From Gossypium raimondii (lineage: Eukaryota; Streptophyta; Magnoliopsida; Malvales; Malvaceae), in contig NC_068569.1 in the NCBI RefSeq assembly GCF_025698545.1, positions 21,390,001-21,454,000 of the forward strand: a stretch of DNA of 64,000 bases. The letters are read 5' to 3'. The notes below the pieces were generated by a model, which was given only the letters and a program-made list of their open reading frames with translations, ran no database searches and was not told the DNA's origin. The position numbers and the translations under genes were made by a program. Shown here one piece after another: positions 22,901 through 35,056 of the stretch. Every line of letters begins with the position of its first letter. Position 1 is the stretch's first letter.

Positions 22901-25184
22901 TGTTGTAACTTGCCTCTTTATATGTCAACCAGGTGCAACACTGGCTTAATCAGCTTTGCGAAGAACTTAGTGAACGACTTTGCTCTGACCTGGACCAAAA
23001 CAAAAGGATAGCACACACGTTAACTCTGCATGCTAGAGCATACAAGGTACCCATCTTTTATCGTTTAGTCTGCATCTCTATGTACCTTTGGCATCTTTCT
23101 ATTAACCAACCCAGATTCTTTTATACGATGTGCTAACTCCAACATTCTATTTTGCTGATTATGAGTATTTCTACAGTCCAGTGACTCAGATTCTCAGAAA
23201 AAGTTCCCCTCAAAATCTTGTCCCCTAAGGTATGGGACTGCCAAGATCCAGGAAGATGCCTTCAACCTATTTCAAGCTGGATTACGCGAGTATATTGGAT
23301 TTTATGGTGGTAAGACTCAAGGAAGCCATTGTAGTGGATGGGGAATAACATCTCTTTCTGTTTCAGCCAGTAAAATCGTTCCCATACCATCTGTAAGTTC
23401 CAATGTACATTGTTTGCAGTAAATGATGACCTTAACATGGTTTTTGAATGACTAAACACTTTGTATTATGTGTTATCTTTAATATTTTTGGCAGGGAACA
23501 TGTTCAATTGCGAAGTATTTTCAAGGTCAATCTACGTCCCACTTTTCTTCAATGCAATCGTCGGATAACCTTAACACTGAAGCAACGCTTTCGTTACCCT
23601 CAGGTCTTCTTGCTTTTCTGATCATTTTCTGGCCTTGTTTATGATTGTAATGCATTTCTGAATGGGACTAGGTGTTCGTTCAGGTAGTGAATGCTACTCA
23701 GAGGTGAATTTATCTGAACCAAAAATTGATTTTCCTAAGGAGGAAAGCTGGATTAAGGATACTGTGCCTGATTTAGATCTGCAAGAACAAAAAGTAAATT
23801 TCTTGAAGACGAAGTTATTACTGTTTAGTTTTTTTGCAGGTTCTTTTCTAAATGGCAGTTTTAAGATGATTAAGCTTTCAAAAGAACAAACATCAACAAA
23901 GTTTCTAGATGTAGAATATTTAGGAGTTTTTCATTTGCACTGCTAAATTTGAATTGTATATAAAAATTTGCAATTTGACCAGTGATTCGTTTTTGCAATT
24001 CAGAATATGATCGTGCAATGCAAGCAACATAGATCTGTAACTATTGTTATTTTTCCTTCATTTTAGAAAGCAAGATATTAAAGTTTTCTTCGTCTATAAT
24101 GCGTAAGCCTCTTGATATGTGTATAATGTATGTTGTGTAAGAACTATTAACCTATTTTCTGATGTATTCTGTCTTATCTTCCTATTGTTAAATGCTTCTG
24201 GTAGTGAACAAGCATATTACTAGTTTATTCTGTCTGCAGGATCTATCTAGTCCTCTATCAGAGAAGACACAAGATGGGTTCATCCAGGAGGATATTTCAC
24301 CATTATTACTCTCAGGTGATATCTTTTGGTACTTGCTATTTCCGTTGGCTCCCTAACTGCCCTTTCTAGTTCTGATTTTGTTGTGTTTATTGAGGAACTT
24401 AAGGTTGCTTGGAACAGAACCGGAGTAAACAACAACGAGATTTAACTAAGGATGAAAGTCAGTTTAAGTCAGAATACAAGGAGCGAAAAGGAAAAAGATT
24501 GAAAGACAAGGTTCAATCATGAATTTTACTTATTATATCTTCCTGTGTTATTGCTGTTTAGTGTTTTTTATACTGCTATCTAGAGAATACTTGCTTTGAT
24601 GGAGAAAATGGTTTTAATATCTAGAAGTTGAACTTTCATGGCTTTTCAATTTCACATTAATCATTCAAGTATATTCAAGGTGGAAGCAAAGGGGAAAAAA
24701 GAGAAGAATTTTAATGTTTTCTGAAAAAAATCATGATGCAACTGATTATACATTAGGGTTGCTCATGTGGAACTGGTTTCAGTTTATGCATTTCATAGTT
24801 GGCTCTTGTTTCGATTTACGCCACCAACTTTTGCTTAGCTTCTTTTGACATGTTGACTCTTAACAGGGAACATATTCAATAATAGAACTTTTTAAGAGCT
24901 ACAATCCCAATCCCTCTGGCTCTTTTTTGTCCCACGAGTACAACAGAACTGTTGGAGGCACTGATGCTAGTAGTAGCAGTTACAGTAGAGATGAGGAAGA
25001 AGGAAGAAGGGAAGCATGGGGATACAACATTGATGAAATTGATCCATCTGTGATGGAGGAATTGCCGACGGAGATCCAAGACGAGATTAAAGCATGGATG
25101 CAGCCTCATAAGCGGCGGCCTAATAATATGGTCAAGCGAAGTTGTACCATCTCTCATTATTTCTCACCCTCCAAAAAGTCATAA
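19906..25184 (+). CDS. POLH: DNA polymerase eta (Y-family translesion polymerase), 684 aa in 15 exons
   Basis: Exons inferred from splice sites and family match: 19906-19981, 20147-20267, 20371-20482, 20583-20753, 21060-21224, 21339-21442, 21592-21711, 21988-22111, 22933-23046, 23177-23392, 23495-23603, 23672-23793, 24240-24315, 24404-24510, 24867-25184. The sum is 2,055 bases, in frame to TAA. The palm has HVDMDCFYVQ (metal-binding Asp) and SIDEVYLDLTD; thumb and little-finger regions follow. The C-terminus has a ubiquitin-binding-motif-like segment (IDPSVMEELPTEIQDEI) and PCNA-binding-like segments (SIIELF, TISHYF). The enzyme copies past UV dimers in the nucleus. The start MPVAKPE matches plant homologues although the frame is open upstream. 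Exon 14's donor (GTTCAA) is weak. Splice sites need transcript support. Confidence 0.9.
22797..22936 (+). repeat. Duplicated splice-acceptor region in POLH intron 8
   Basis: The phrase CTTGCCTCTTTATATGTYAA followed by CCAGGTG occurs at 22797-22823 and again at 22909-22935. The second copy is the real acceptor of exon 9 (exon start 22933). The first is a near-identical decoy 112 bp upstream. A second repeat, GATCATAGTTGGTGGAAAAG, occurs at 22648 and 22823. Confidence 0.8.
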
Positions 25185-27820
25185 TTATGGAAACAATGAT
25201 TATATGCAGGATGGATGGCGTCAGTGTGTATAAAACCAAATGAGAAATGTATCAGTCAGATGACACCAAATTAAGAGATATCAATATGAATCTTCTACTC
25301 CCATGTATAAAATTAACCATTTTCATAAGCCAATTTTGAATTTTATCTAACGACACCTAAAGCTAGCTAGTTGAAGGTGTGGATCTGCATGGTTGTGTTT
25401 ATATTTTCACATCAGTCGACTCTATTCATTTTCTTAATCTTTTGTAGTCATACCTTAATATAAATGTGAAAAACTAGTATTGATTAAAAATAATTGATAG
25501 CACTACATGTTTTTGAAACTATGATTTAGATTTTAAAATGTTTTAAATTACTCATTAAAGTATCAGTATTAATCAATTACATCTTTCTATCAATCTAGTT
25601 AACATGTGGATCAATTTATAAACATGCATATACATATTATATGAACTGTTTAAATTTGACATGTTAAAAGAAAATTTTAAATTCAAGCTATTCATAAGGT
25701 GGGTACACCTATATTTATAGTTTGATCAATATGTTGTGTCATATTCGAATTAGCATTTAACGTCAAAATTGACGAATAAATTGATGAAATGACTTGATTA
25801 ATACAATACTAATATTTTTATAATTCAATTAGAACATTACAATATTAATATTTTAAAAATTCAATTAGAAGTTTAAAAAATAAATTAAAATCGAAATGCT
25901 AGTTTTGAAAACCTTTGATGCCATCTACTATTAAAAATGAAAACCTGAAATCTTATTCTAAAGTACAAGCAAATCAAATCCAAGTTACAAGGTAGGCTTG
26001 CATTGTAATGGTAAGCCATATCATGTTTATTCTATATTAACTCTGCACATACTTGCACTCTTCTTAACCTGTTTGTGTTTGGTTCATGGGTTGCGACATT
26101 TTTCAGTATTAAATTGATTTTCGTTCAACCAGCCTAATAGTAGCGGTGACAAGAAACAAGTAACAAAACAAAAATATTTTTTTCCCCAACAACTAGGTAG
26201 GAAATATGAAGAGCAATAAATGTTATCATATCGAGTATTCTCTTTCTACCAATCATCACAAGCTTCCTCTGTTCTCATTGGTATTCCCTTATATTATATG
26301 GGTTGAAATAGGGAGTTGTTTCAATGAATGACTTGATTCACCACATTTTGAACATTACTCTTTTTCTTTGATACATATCAAATTGAAGTAAAAAAAATGT
26401 CAGGACCAGCTGACGAGATGTCAATATCTCTCGTTTTTTATGCCTAGCCATTCACTTCTTTCACATAATGAGGATCTGCAAATTAACTATAACGACTTTC
26501 TAAGTAGGAAAAAATCCTACCTGCGAAAGGGGGAGAGCCACAGGTCTCGTTATGAAGGGAGACCGAAAGGACTGCCAGAGATGGACAAAAAACAAAGACT
26601 GCTGAAGAAAGCTGAGGAAAACTGAGAAAAAGACTGAGGAAGCAAAACAAAAATCGAAGAAAAGGAAAAGATATACGAAACAAGGGAAGAACCGAAGAAG
26701 GGTGAAAAGGATGAAGGAAAGAAGATGGTGGGAGAGGGAGGTGACCAAGGAATGGTGAGCCACAGCCGGTGTAATGGTTGGCTGCACTAAAATCGAAAAC
26801 CCAAGGTTAGAAACAAAGAGATGAGGTAGAGGATAAGCACTGATAGAGAGAAATTTGTTACGCTTGATTTGTTTTCTTAACATCAACGAATATTTACTTC
26901 TATCCATAATCAATATACGATTCTTCTATTGTTTCTATTGTTTTGTATAAATGTCTCGTATTTTCTTTTTTAAAACAAGAACTATAGAAAACGGATACCT
27001 TTTTGTAACTTATTATCGATTGTGTGGTAAAGCTCGTCTGCTGTTACATAGAATACGCCCTTACCAAAATAAACCCTTCTTTCAGAGGCCAAAAGAGCTT
27101 AGGCTACGTCGAGGCTAATAGGAATGCACATGTTAGAAATTACTTCAAAATAAATCCAACCTGCTACAATGACTAGGTATGAGCCTATATAGTGTATATA
27201 TAACATTAACATTAACATGCAAAAAATTCTTATATGTTGAAAATTATAATGCCAAGCCAAGAACACGAATTTGGTTTTGAAATTGAGAATTGAGCCTTAA
27301 CATTCTTATTTTCCATCTGAAACTAACAAATAGAAACCAAATGACGAGGTCCATATACAACTTTTGTTGGTTGTTAGACCAACCAAAACCATTGGATAAA
27401 GTCTGTAAAAAAAAAAAAAAAAGAAAAGCATTGTCTCAATGGCATGTTAGAACCAAGACTAAGCTAAGGCACAGTACAAGATATTAATTATTTAGACTTA
27501 TGTTACCCGTTATTACTTTTACCTGTCTAAAATATTCTGCATGTCGAACTCTTGACTCTAATGCTGTATGGCAATGGACAAAATGGGAGCCTCACAGTTA
27601 GCGACAGTTCAAATCACTAGTAACTAACTAATCAGGCAAGTTGTGATGATAAGGCAAGAGTGTAGAGGCAGTAACATTGTCTTAATATTCAACGGCATTT
27701 GAACCACTGTGCCAAGGATCCCACACATTGCTACATCATATTATCATCAGCAGTCTACACCAAGAATTGAAAAGCTATGAGAATCTAGAAAACAAAGTAA
27801 CAATATTTACATATGAGAAC
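25185..27820. other. Intergenic, AT-rich; purine-rich tract at 26560-26760
   Basis: No gene is supported. Positions about 26560-26760 are strongly purine-rich on the plus strand (GAGGAAG.. and AGAAGATGGTGGGAGAGGGAGG-like runs). That makes long low-complexity frames on the minus strand, which I do not regard as coding. Poly-A runs occur near 27409-27425. Confidence 0.5.
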
Positions 27821-29310
27821 ATGGGGTCAAGGTCCCACAAAGAACTCACTGGAGATGAAGCAAAGATGATTTCTTACCACAAGAATCATTCCAGAGTCAG
27901 GGTACCTATTAATCAGAACTATCGCAAATATGTTTCTGATTCAAGGCCCATCTTATAAGCCACTCTGATGATGCCAATGAGATATCTTAGCTTCAAAAAC
28001 AACGCGAGGATGACATGAATTGTTGTCTCCCCTTTCAGGGATCTTACCTGATTTGGATTTGGCTCCATTATTGGATAAGGCATCTTTGTGCTCACTTGTC
28101 AAGAAGCTCATAATCACTCTGCACTAACCATTGTCATGTTATATGCTGACAATGCTTTTCTTCTGTATTTGCTATACATAGTTTGTAGCATACATACTAG
28201 AGGCAGGTCAATTGTTAAGTTATCTAAGAATTGAATTAGGAGATTATTTGACATTCATCACAGCTGGAAGGAAACATTCTTCTGAAAGCATTGCTGGAAC
28301 TGCAGCAGTTATCAGACATGGACTTCTTCACCACTCTCCTACACTGTCAACCTAAGTCACTAGGTATCCATAAAAACATCAACAAGCAAAATAACCTTTT
28401 GGAAACCATTGCAGTTGCAGTTTTGGCAATTGCTACAACCACTGCAGTAAACAGCATGAAGAAAACTTCACAATCCAAACAGATAGCAACTTCAGTGAAT
28501 ACACTAGTAATATTGTTAGTGATAATTCCAGGGTTCGCTCATGCCAACACATCAAATTTCAACACCCTTTTCTTCTGGCCAAAAGAATAAAAATACATCA
28601 CTGTTATATATTGCTTGCTAACACTTTTCCGATGTATGACACAGATAGATCCAGGTGCTTCCTATTCTGTTGCTGCTGGAATGAAATGGACTAAGTAGTA
28701 CCTAGTAGCTCTTGGTGCCCTTAAGGGGTAACCACTGTCCTTCTGGTAGAGGCACTAGGGCAGGCAAGATACACTAATCATATTGCATGAGCACAAGTGA
28801 TCCGACCATGGTCTTTTGTCCATCCAGACTGTAACACCAAAAACTACCGTCTCAAGTGGTCTGATTGCTTTCTTTTCAAGCTTGGATGTCTTAACAAGCT
28901 AGCCATCTGTGAGCATTCTAGTCATATTCATGTTGATGGATGTTGCACTTCTTGTGAGGAGATACTATATAACTGCTTCCTCAATAGGAACTTCATCTGA
29001 CTGGAGATTAAGGCCTCATTATTGGACAGGTTACATAGTAACAATTCCACTTTGGTTCCTGGGGACGTTGGGAATGTCAATTTTCTGCCCAGCTGAAGAC
29101 ACCAATAATTTGGGGGGGTCCCAAGGGTTCCATGTTCTCCATAGTTGTCAATTGCAACAAATATTTTCGTGATGGGGTATTTGAACCTTAAGCTTTAATA
29201 AGATTTGGAATCTCTGCAGGGGTAATGCTGGTTTACTACATTTTCTTAGCCTCCATATAACTTATGATGTGGAGTATCAACAAAAGATGTTAAGCCCTGA
29301 AGGCTAAGAA
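27821..29310 (+). pseudogene. Cationic amino acid transporter (CAT family) pseudogene
   Basis: The plus strand, read across several frameshifts and stops, follows a plant CAT transporter of the CAT1/5/8 kind from an N-terminus near 27821 (MGSRSHKELTG) to about 29310. Recognisable pieces in order: DFLPQESFQS near 27870, FGFGSIIG.GIFVLT near 28055-28090, LRIELGDYLTFITAG near 28220-28265, IIPGFAHANTSN near 28520-28550, GMKWTK.YLVALGALKG near 28680-28725, VALLVRRYY near 28940 and IPLWFLGTLGMSIF near 29045-29085. The stretch between HANTSN and GMKWTK is too short, so one or more membrane segments are deleted. Pieces run together without introns. No function is expected. Confidence 0.8.
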
Positions 29311-29881
29311 GGAATGCATAGGCTTAGTCTATCATGTTCCACTATCTACTCGTCTTTTTGGCGAGTTGTCTGTATTCCACCATCTATCTCTAGTCCATAA
29401 ACAAGATTGTCAATAGTGTTCAGTGCAGCATTCTTCAGCTATAAGCCCTGTGTTTTACAGTTAAAATCAGATCATTACTCTTGTCATCCCCAAAAAGAAT
29501 CTACTTGTACGATGCAGTGAAAAGATGAATGATATATTAAGGTATATCATACATCTAGACAGCAAAAGATTCCCAGCAAGACACTGTAATCATATTCTGC
29601 ATTTTTAGGCACTGAAATAAGCATTTCATAAAGCCTTTTATTTAGTCAATTGGGCTTCTGTTAATGCACCTGTTGGGGTTGGAGGGGATGGGAGGATGTG
29701 GGACATCAATCCTAAGACCTACACAATTGCCTACATAATGATATAATTCAGAGCTAGAGAGGCGGGTTTCATTTGATTGATATAAAGCCCAATGTGTGTT
29801 TGATGCATATTCCAATTCCTAGAGAAGACATAATTTTATGTTATTCAATATCTACCTGATTCTAAAACTACTTTCATGTGG
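29311..29881. other. Flank of CAT pseudogene, nothing recognised
   Basis: No open frame or repeat recognised up to the LTR element. Continues after the insertion at 34559. Confidence 0.4.
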
Positions 29882-29886
29882 CTAGG

Positions 29887-30870
29887 TGATACGAGTCACA
29901 GAGGCCCAACCCAAGTTCTTGAAGGCAAGGCCCAATAAGAGGATTCCAAACCCAACCAAGAAGTCAAACCATACTTAGTTGAAAATCAGGCTAAATTGTC
30001 AAAGTGGCCCAAGTTGTAAAGTTTTATTTTTATTTATTTATTTATTTATTTTTTACTTAATTTAAATTTTTATGTAAATATTCAGGTCCAAGAGTCCCAA
30101 GTAAAAGACCCTTGGCGAATTTCCATATTAAAATAATTAGGAGTTTTTTTATTTTAGTTTTCTAATTAGATTAGGACTAGTTATAAGGCCTATTTAAAGG
30201 CATGGTGGTCACCTTGTAAACAACTTCTCATATACATTGAAATTTCAGTTTTGTTAAAGTGCGATTTTCTTTCGGGTTTTCTCCAAGAATTCTCTCTTGA
30301 GCTTTCTTTAGAAGTTGTTTTAACAATCTTTTGATTGTGGGAGCCATCTTCAACCTTCTTCTTGCCATTGATATTCTTTGGAGGGAAGATTAGAGCCGTT
30401 TGAAGGAGTTGTGAGATCTTTCGGATTTCAAGGCTTCTTAGGACTTATCTTTTAATTTCTTCTTGTCAATTCTTTCTTTATTTCGCTTGTCTTGAATCTT
30501 TATCTAATTTATTTTCTGTTTTTATTGTGTTTTCAGCCTTTTTCTATCTTAAGGAATCGCCCAAAAAATCCCCAATTTCTAGGGTTCTTCCATACTCTTT
30601 TGGGTGAAATCAGATTGTCGAAATTTGGGAAAACTATCTTGGTGTTCAATTGGGCGAAATCGCAATCTCCTCTAGGGTTTCAAGAATCCTTATTAACACT
30701 TATTTCTATTCTCAATTTGATTCTTTCTTGTTTTGGGATTTTATTTCGGATCCGAAATTCAAAATTCTAATCTTTTAATTTTCTGTTCGTTTCAGATCGA
30801 TTGTTTAGGGTTTTCGTAGGAGTTTCCGTGACTTGGCAACTCGATCTTGGTCCGCCATAACCCCGTATCA
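29887..30870 (+). repeat. 5' LTR of Reina-like element
   Basis: Near-identical to 33562-34558, with differences mainly in single-base indels (for example GCATGGTGG versus GCATGGCTGG). Confidence 0.92.
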
Positions 30871-31876
30871 TTTGGTATCAGATTTTGGGCGTTTTGGGTG
30901 TTCTTGGTTGATTTCTAAACTGATCTCAATTTTTTAAAGCAAAAACAGCAGTTTTACCCAGAAAAATTTTTCAAAAAAAATTCATTTGAGTGGGTAAACG
31001 TTTTCTGATTGATCTGAAATTTTACATACATATTTGTGGCACTGTTATTGAATATAAAAAAATATTTCCCGCAAAAAAAATAAGTCGAAAAAGTCAAAAA
31101 ATCGAAAAAAGACGAAATCTAATAAAAAATTAAAAAAATATTCAGCGGGTTGAATTTGATGCCCAAATTTTCCAGATCAAAAATTCAATATTTGAAGACA
31201 TTCCAGATTTAATTTCGTGATTTTTTGAGATCGGGAACACCTCGAACGAAATTGTCAAGTTACTCCGCAGTTTTTCGGGTTTTCTGTTTTCAACAATTTT
31301 TATTGATTCTTAGCTATAGGTTTTCATTTGTTTGCTTTTTATTCTCCCTTTACAATATCTAACACCTTCTTGTTTCTTGTGTTAGTAGGATTTAAACGTG
31401 TGCACAATTCTTCCTCGGTGCAACACAAATCAATTGGTGTCTCGTCAGTTTTGCCATCCTAGTGCAAATTAGGATTCTTTGGTAGTTTGGTTCACACTCT
31501 CTAATTGGTTGATATAAACTCCGATAAAGAACTCACAAGATTGAATTCTACCTCATTGAGAATTTGAACTTTTATTTTTGAGTGATTAACGGTGAGGTTT
31601 GCTAATTTTTCTTTTTGAGTGTTGAGTGTTTGTTTTGCAGGTAGTCCAAAAAAAATAATAATAAGATGCTCCGCCACCCTTAACATCCAAATGGGAGGCG
31701 ATTGTGATAACCAAAGGACCAATATTTTCCATTCTAGGTGTTTTATAAAGGTAACTTATGTTCACTTATGATTGATAGTGGGAGTTGTTCAAATGTAGTT
31801 AGCGTTATTTGGTGGATTCCTTAAAGTTACCTTGTATCGAGCACCCTAAGCCGTATCACCTTCAAAGGCTTAATGA

Positions 31877-32767
31877 ATGCTCGAAGTTAAGGTTACAAAA
31901 CAGTCCTTGATCACTTTTAAGCTCGGGAATTACGAGGATGAGGTATGGTGTGATGTGGTCCCAATGCATGTGGCACACTTGCTCCTTGGACGGCCTTGGC
32001 AATTTGATCGTGATGTTACACACCAAGGCAAGCTCAATAGATGCTCTCTTGTGTTTAAAGGCCGAAAATTCACTCTTGCTCCTTTAAATCCCAATGATGT
32101 ATATAAAGAAGATCAATTAAAAATGATGAAATTTTGTGAGGGGGTGAGGGAGAAAGGAAAAATAAAAAAGACAGAGAGAAAAGAGGCTAGTAGTGAAAAA
32201 AGTCAAAATTTAAATGGCCCAAAGGTGAGTGAATCCGCAAGTGGCAAGACTAGAGAGAAAAAATTGATTGCAACAAAAAAAGATGTGCGGAGAGCCCTAC
32301 TCAATAAATAGCCTTGTATCCTTGTGAGGTTTAGGCAAAACTATTTATCTCTATCTAACATTAATGGATATTTGCCTAGTGTGTTTCAATGTCTTTTGCA
32401 GGATTATGTGGATGTTTTTAGTGAGTCCCCTAAAGGTTTACCACCTTTACATGGGATAGAACACTTCCATTGGCCACATATGAAGAAGGATGTCGAAAAG
32501 GTATGTTCTAAGTGTATCAAATGTAAACAAGCAAAATCTAAGGTAATGCCTCATAGCCTTTACACTCCTTTGCCGATTCCTACTTCACCATGGGTAGACT
32601 TATCCATGGATTTTATTCTAGGATTGCCACGAACTAAGAAAGGAAGCGTGAGTTGTTATTCTCTTGATTTGCCTTGTGTAAAATCTGCGAATTTGTGCAA
32701 ATCTATTTTGGTGAATAAAAAAGTTTTGAATGTAAGTTGGTGCGTGTCGAAAACCCTCATGGTTTAA
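31877..32767 (+). pseudogene. Reina-like pol remnant: protease/RT-N joined to integrase
   Basis: Frame 31877-32311 covers the end of the protease and linker region (VVPMHVAHLLLGRPWQFDRD) and a lysine-rich linker. Frame 32324-32767 starts in the RT N-terminus ([13 protein letters not shown]). At about 32463 it passes in frame straight into the integrase zinc-binding region ([20 protein letters not shown]) and the core start ([19 protein letters not shown]). The RT catalytic region and RNase H are deleted. A stop at 32309-32311 separates the two frames. Confidence 0.85.
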
Positions 32768-33561
32768 CTTGATTGGTTTAATGAAATCTTTGTTACACTT
32801 GGCATGACTAATCAAAATCAAGTTTTAAACACGGAATCTATTTTGGTATATTTTGTTGGAAAATCAAGCATCATCTATTGTGTGCAAATACTTTCTATTG
32901 TTTTGATACTTGGTTTTTGAATAAGGTAACGAAATTTGCCAAATTTGTTTTCAATTTATATTCGTACCTTGAACAGTTTATGTGGTTATACATGAAGTTT
33001 GAGTTGCATTTGACAAAGGTTAACTCAACAACGGAGTTTCGACTACACTATGCCCCCGATGAGCGAAGGTTTGTATTAAATGGAAAAGGAAAAATCGACC
33101 CTTATTCTTCTCATTATAAAGGTAAGATGCTTGAAACTTTTGAAACACCTTTGTACTCCTCGGATAGTGACAAATATCATGTTGATGATTTAATTTTGTA
33201 AAACACTTAGATCGAAACATGCTTGATATCTATTTTATTTATTGATGATCTATCTGTTTTGATGGTTGATAAAAAGATTATTGTTTTGATAATTTTTATG
33301 ATGCATGTGTGAGTGAATCTATAGTCCGTCAATTAATGCATGGTATGATTGTGCAACTCGTGAACCGTGTGAACCTTTTCAAATACCTATTTGTGACGAT
33401 TACGTTTACCATTTGATTTATTACTCGCGATTTATTCATGGTTTGTGGAAACAATTTGAGAGGATTGAATGCTTTAAAACATGTCCATCTTTCAATGTGG
33501 CTGACTTGTCCCCATTTGATTTTTCAGATTCGAGGACGAATCTTTTTGAGGAAGGGGGGAA
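32768..33561 (+). pseudogene. Remnant internal 3' region of Reina-like element
   Basis: Broken frames with no catalytic motif. The last part (about 33480-33560) shows the family's C-terminal FNVADLSPFDF.DSRTNLFEEG segment next to the polypurine tract. Confidence 0.6.
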
Positions 33562-34558
33562 TGATACGAGTCACAGAGGCCCAACCCAATTTCTTAAAGG
33601 CAAGGCCCAATAAGAGGATTCCAAGCCCAACCAAGAAGTCAAACCATACTTAGTTGAAAATCAGGCCAAATTGTCAAAGTGGCCCAAGTTGTAAAGTTTT
33701 ATTTTTATTTATTTATTTATTTATTTTTTACTTAATTTAAATTTTTATGTAAATATTCAGTCCAAGAGTCCCAAGTAAAAGACCCTTGGCCGAATTTCCA
33801 TATTAAAATAATTAGGAGTTTTTTTTTATTTTAGTTTTCTAATTAGATTAGGACTAGTTATAAGGCCTATTTAAAGGCATGGCTGGTCACCTTGTAAACA
33901 ACTTCTCATATACATTGAAATTTCAGTTTTGTTAAAGTGCAGAATTTTCTTTGAGGTTTTCTCCAAGAATTCTCTCTTGAGTTTTCTTTAGAAGTTGTTT
34001 TAACAATCTTTTGATTGTGGGAGCCATCTTCAACCTTCTTCTTGCCATTGATATTCTTTGGAGGGAAGATTAGAGCCGTTTGAAGGGAGTTGTGAGATCT
34101 TTCGGGATTTCAAGGCTTCTTAGGGCTTATCTTTTAATTTCTTGCTGTCAATTCTTTCTTTATTTCTGCTTGTGTTGAATCTTTATCTAATTTATTTTCT
34201 GTTTTTATTGTGTTTTCACCTTTTTCTATCTTAAGGAATCGGCCCAAAAAATCCCCAATTTCTAGGGTTCTTCCATACTCTTTTGGGTGAAATCAGTTGT
34301 CGAAATTTGGGAAAACTATCTTGGTGTTCAATTAGGCGAATCGCAATCTCCTCTAGGGTTTCAAGAATCCTTATTAACACTTATTTTTATTCTCAATTTG
34401 ATTCTTTCTTGTTTTGGGGATTTTATTTCGGATCCGAAATTCAAAATTCTAATCTTTTAATTTTCTGTTTCGTTTCAGATCTGATTGTTTAGGGTTTTTC
34501 GTAGGAGTTTCCCGTGACTTGGCAACTCGATCTTGGTCCGCGCGCAACCCCCGTATCA
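33562..34558 (+). repeat. 3' LTR of Reina-like element
   Basis: Starts TGATACGAGTCACAGAGG, ends CCCCCGTATCA, pairs with 29887-30870. Confidence 0.92.
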
Positions 34559-34563
34559 CTAAG

Positions 34564-35056
34564 TCTGAGTACCTTGGGCATAGCTCAGCTGGAGCAACAG
34601 AGAATGGAAACATATGCAGACATATGTTAATGCACATGTTCAAGTTATGTCAAAATGACAGCAAGTGAACACTCGTATATTAAGGGACCATGACTTGTTT
34701 ACCTTGCATTGTCAGTCTCCTTCAACCTTTGTCAATGTCTCAAGCATTCTGATTGTGAACCACATTTCAGCAATTTGGAGCATAGTCACAGAAATAAAAG
34801 GGAATGAGACCATCCCCTATCCAAGATACAAGAGAACATGAAATGAAGTTTAAAAGAGAGTTGTAAAAGCATGTCAAGAAGAAATATTTTGCAGTTAACA
34901 GATTGACTTGTATCTCCAATAAAATCCTGCAGATCCATCCTTGAGGATATTATTTCTCAATGTAACTATGATGAGAAAAGAAACTATTCTGCTCAAGGAT
35001 GAAGAAATCTTTCAGAATTAGCCACTTATGGATTTACAAAATCACAAACAAAAGAA
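34564..35056. other. 3' flank of the PPR gene
   Basis: No feature recognised. It probably includes the 3' untranslated region of the minus-strand PPR gene. Confidence 0.4.

Larger units (their letters stand above)
29887..34558 (+). mobile_element. Small internally deleted Ty3/Gypsy chromovirus (Reina-like), 4.67 kb
   Basis: Two LTRs of 984 bp (29887-30870) and 997 bp (33562-34558), both with perfect 7-bp terminal inverted repeats TGATACG/CGTATCA. The flanks CTAGG (29882-29886) and CTAAG (34559-34563) are a TSD with one mismatch. A primer-binding site (TGGTATCAGA at 30873) for initiator tRNA-Met follows the 5' LTR, and a polypurine tract (GAGGAAGGGGGGAA) precedes the 3' LTR. Internal coding is reduced to protease/RT-N and an integrase fragment. 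The motif HLLLGRPWQFDRDV and the end FNVADLSPFD suggest the Reina group. It is non-autonomous. Confidence 0.88.

Noticed and set aside
26500..26913. 137-codon minus-strand frame rich in Phe, Leu and Ser
   Set aside because: It is the complement of a purine-rich tract. Composition alone explains the open frame, and no domain is visible.
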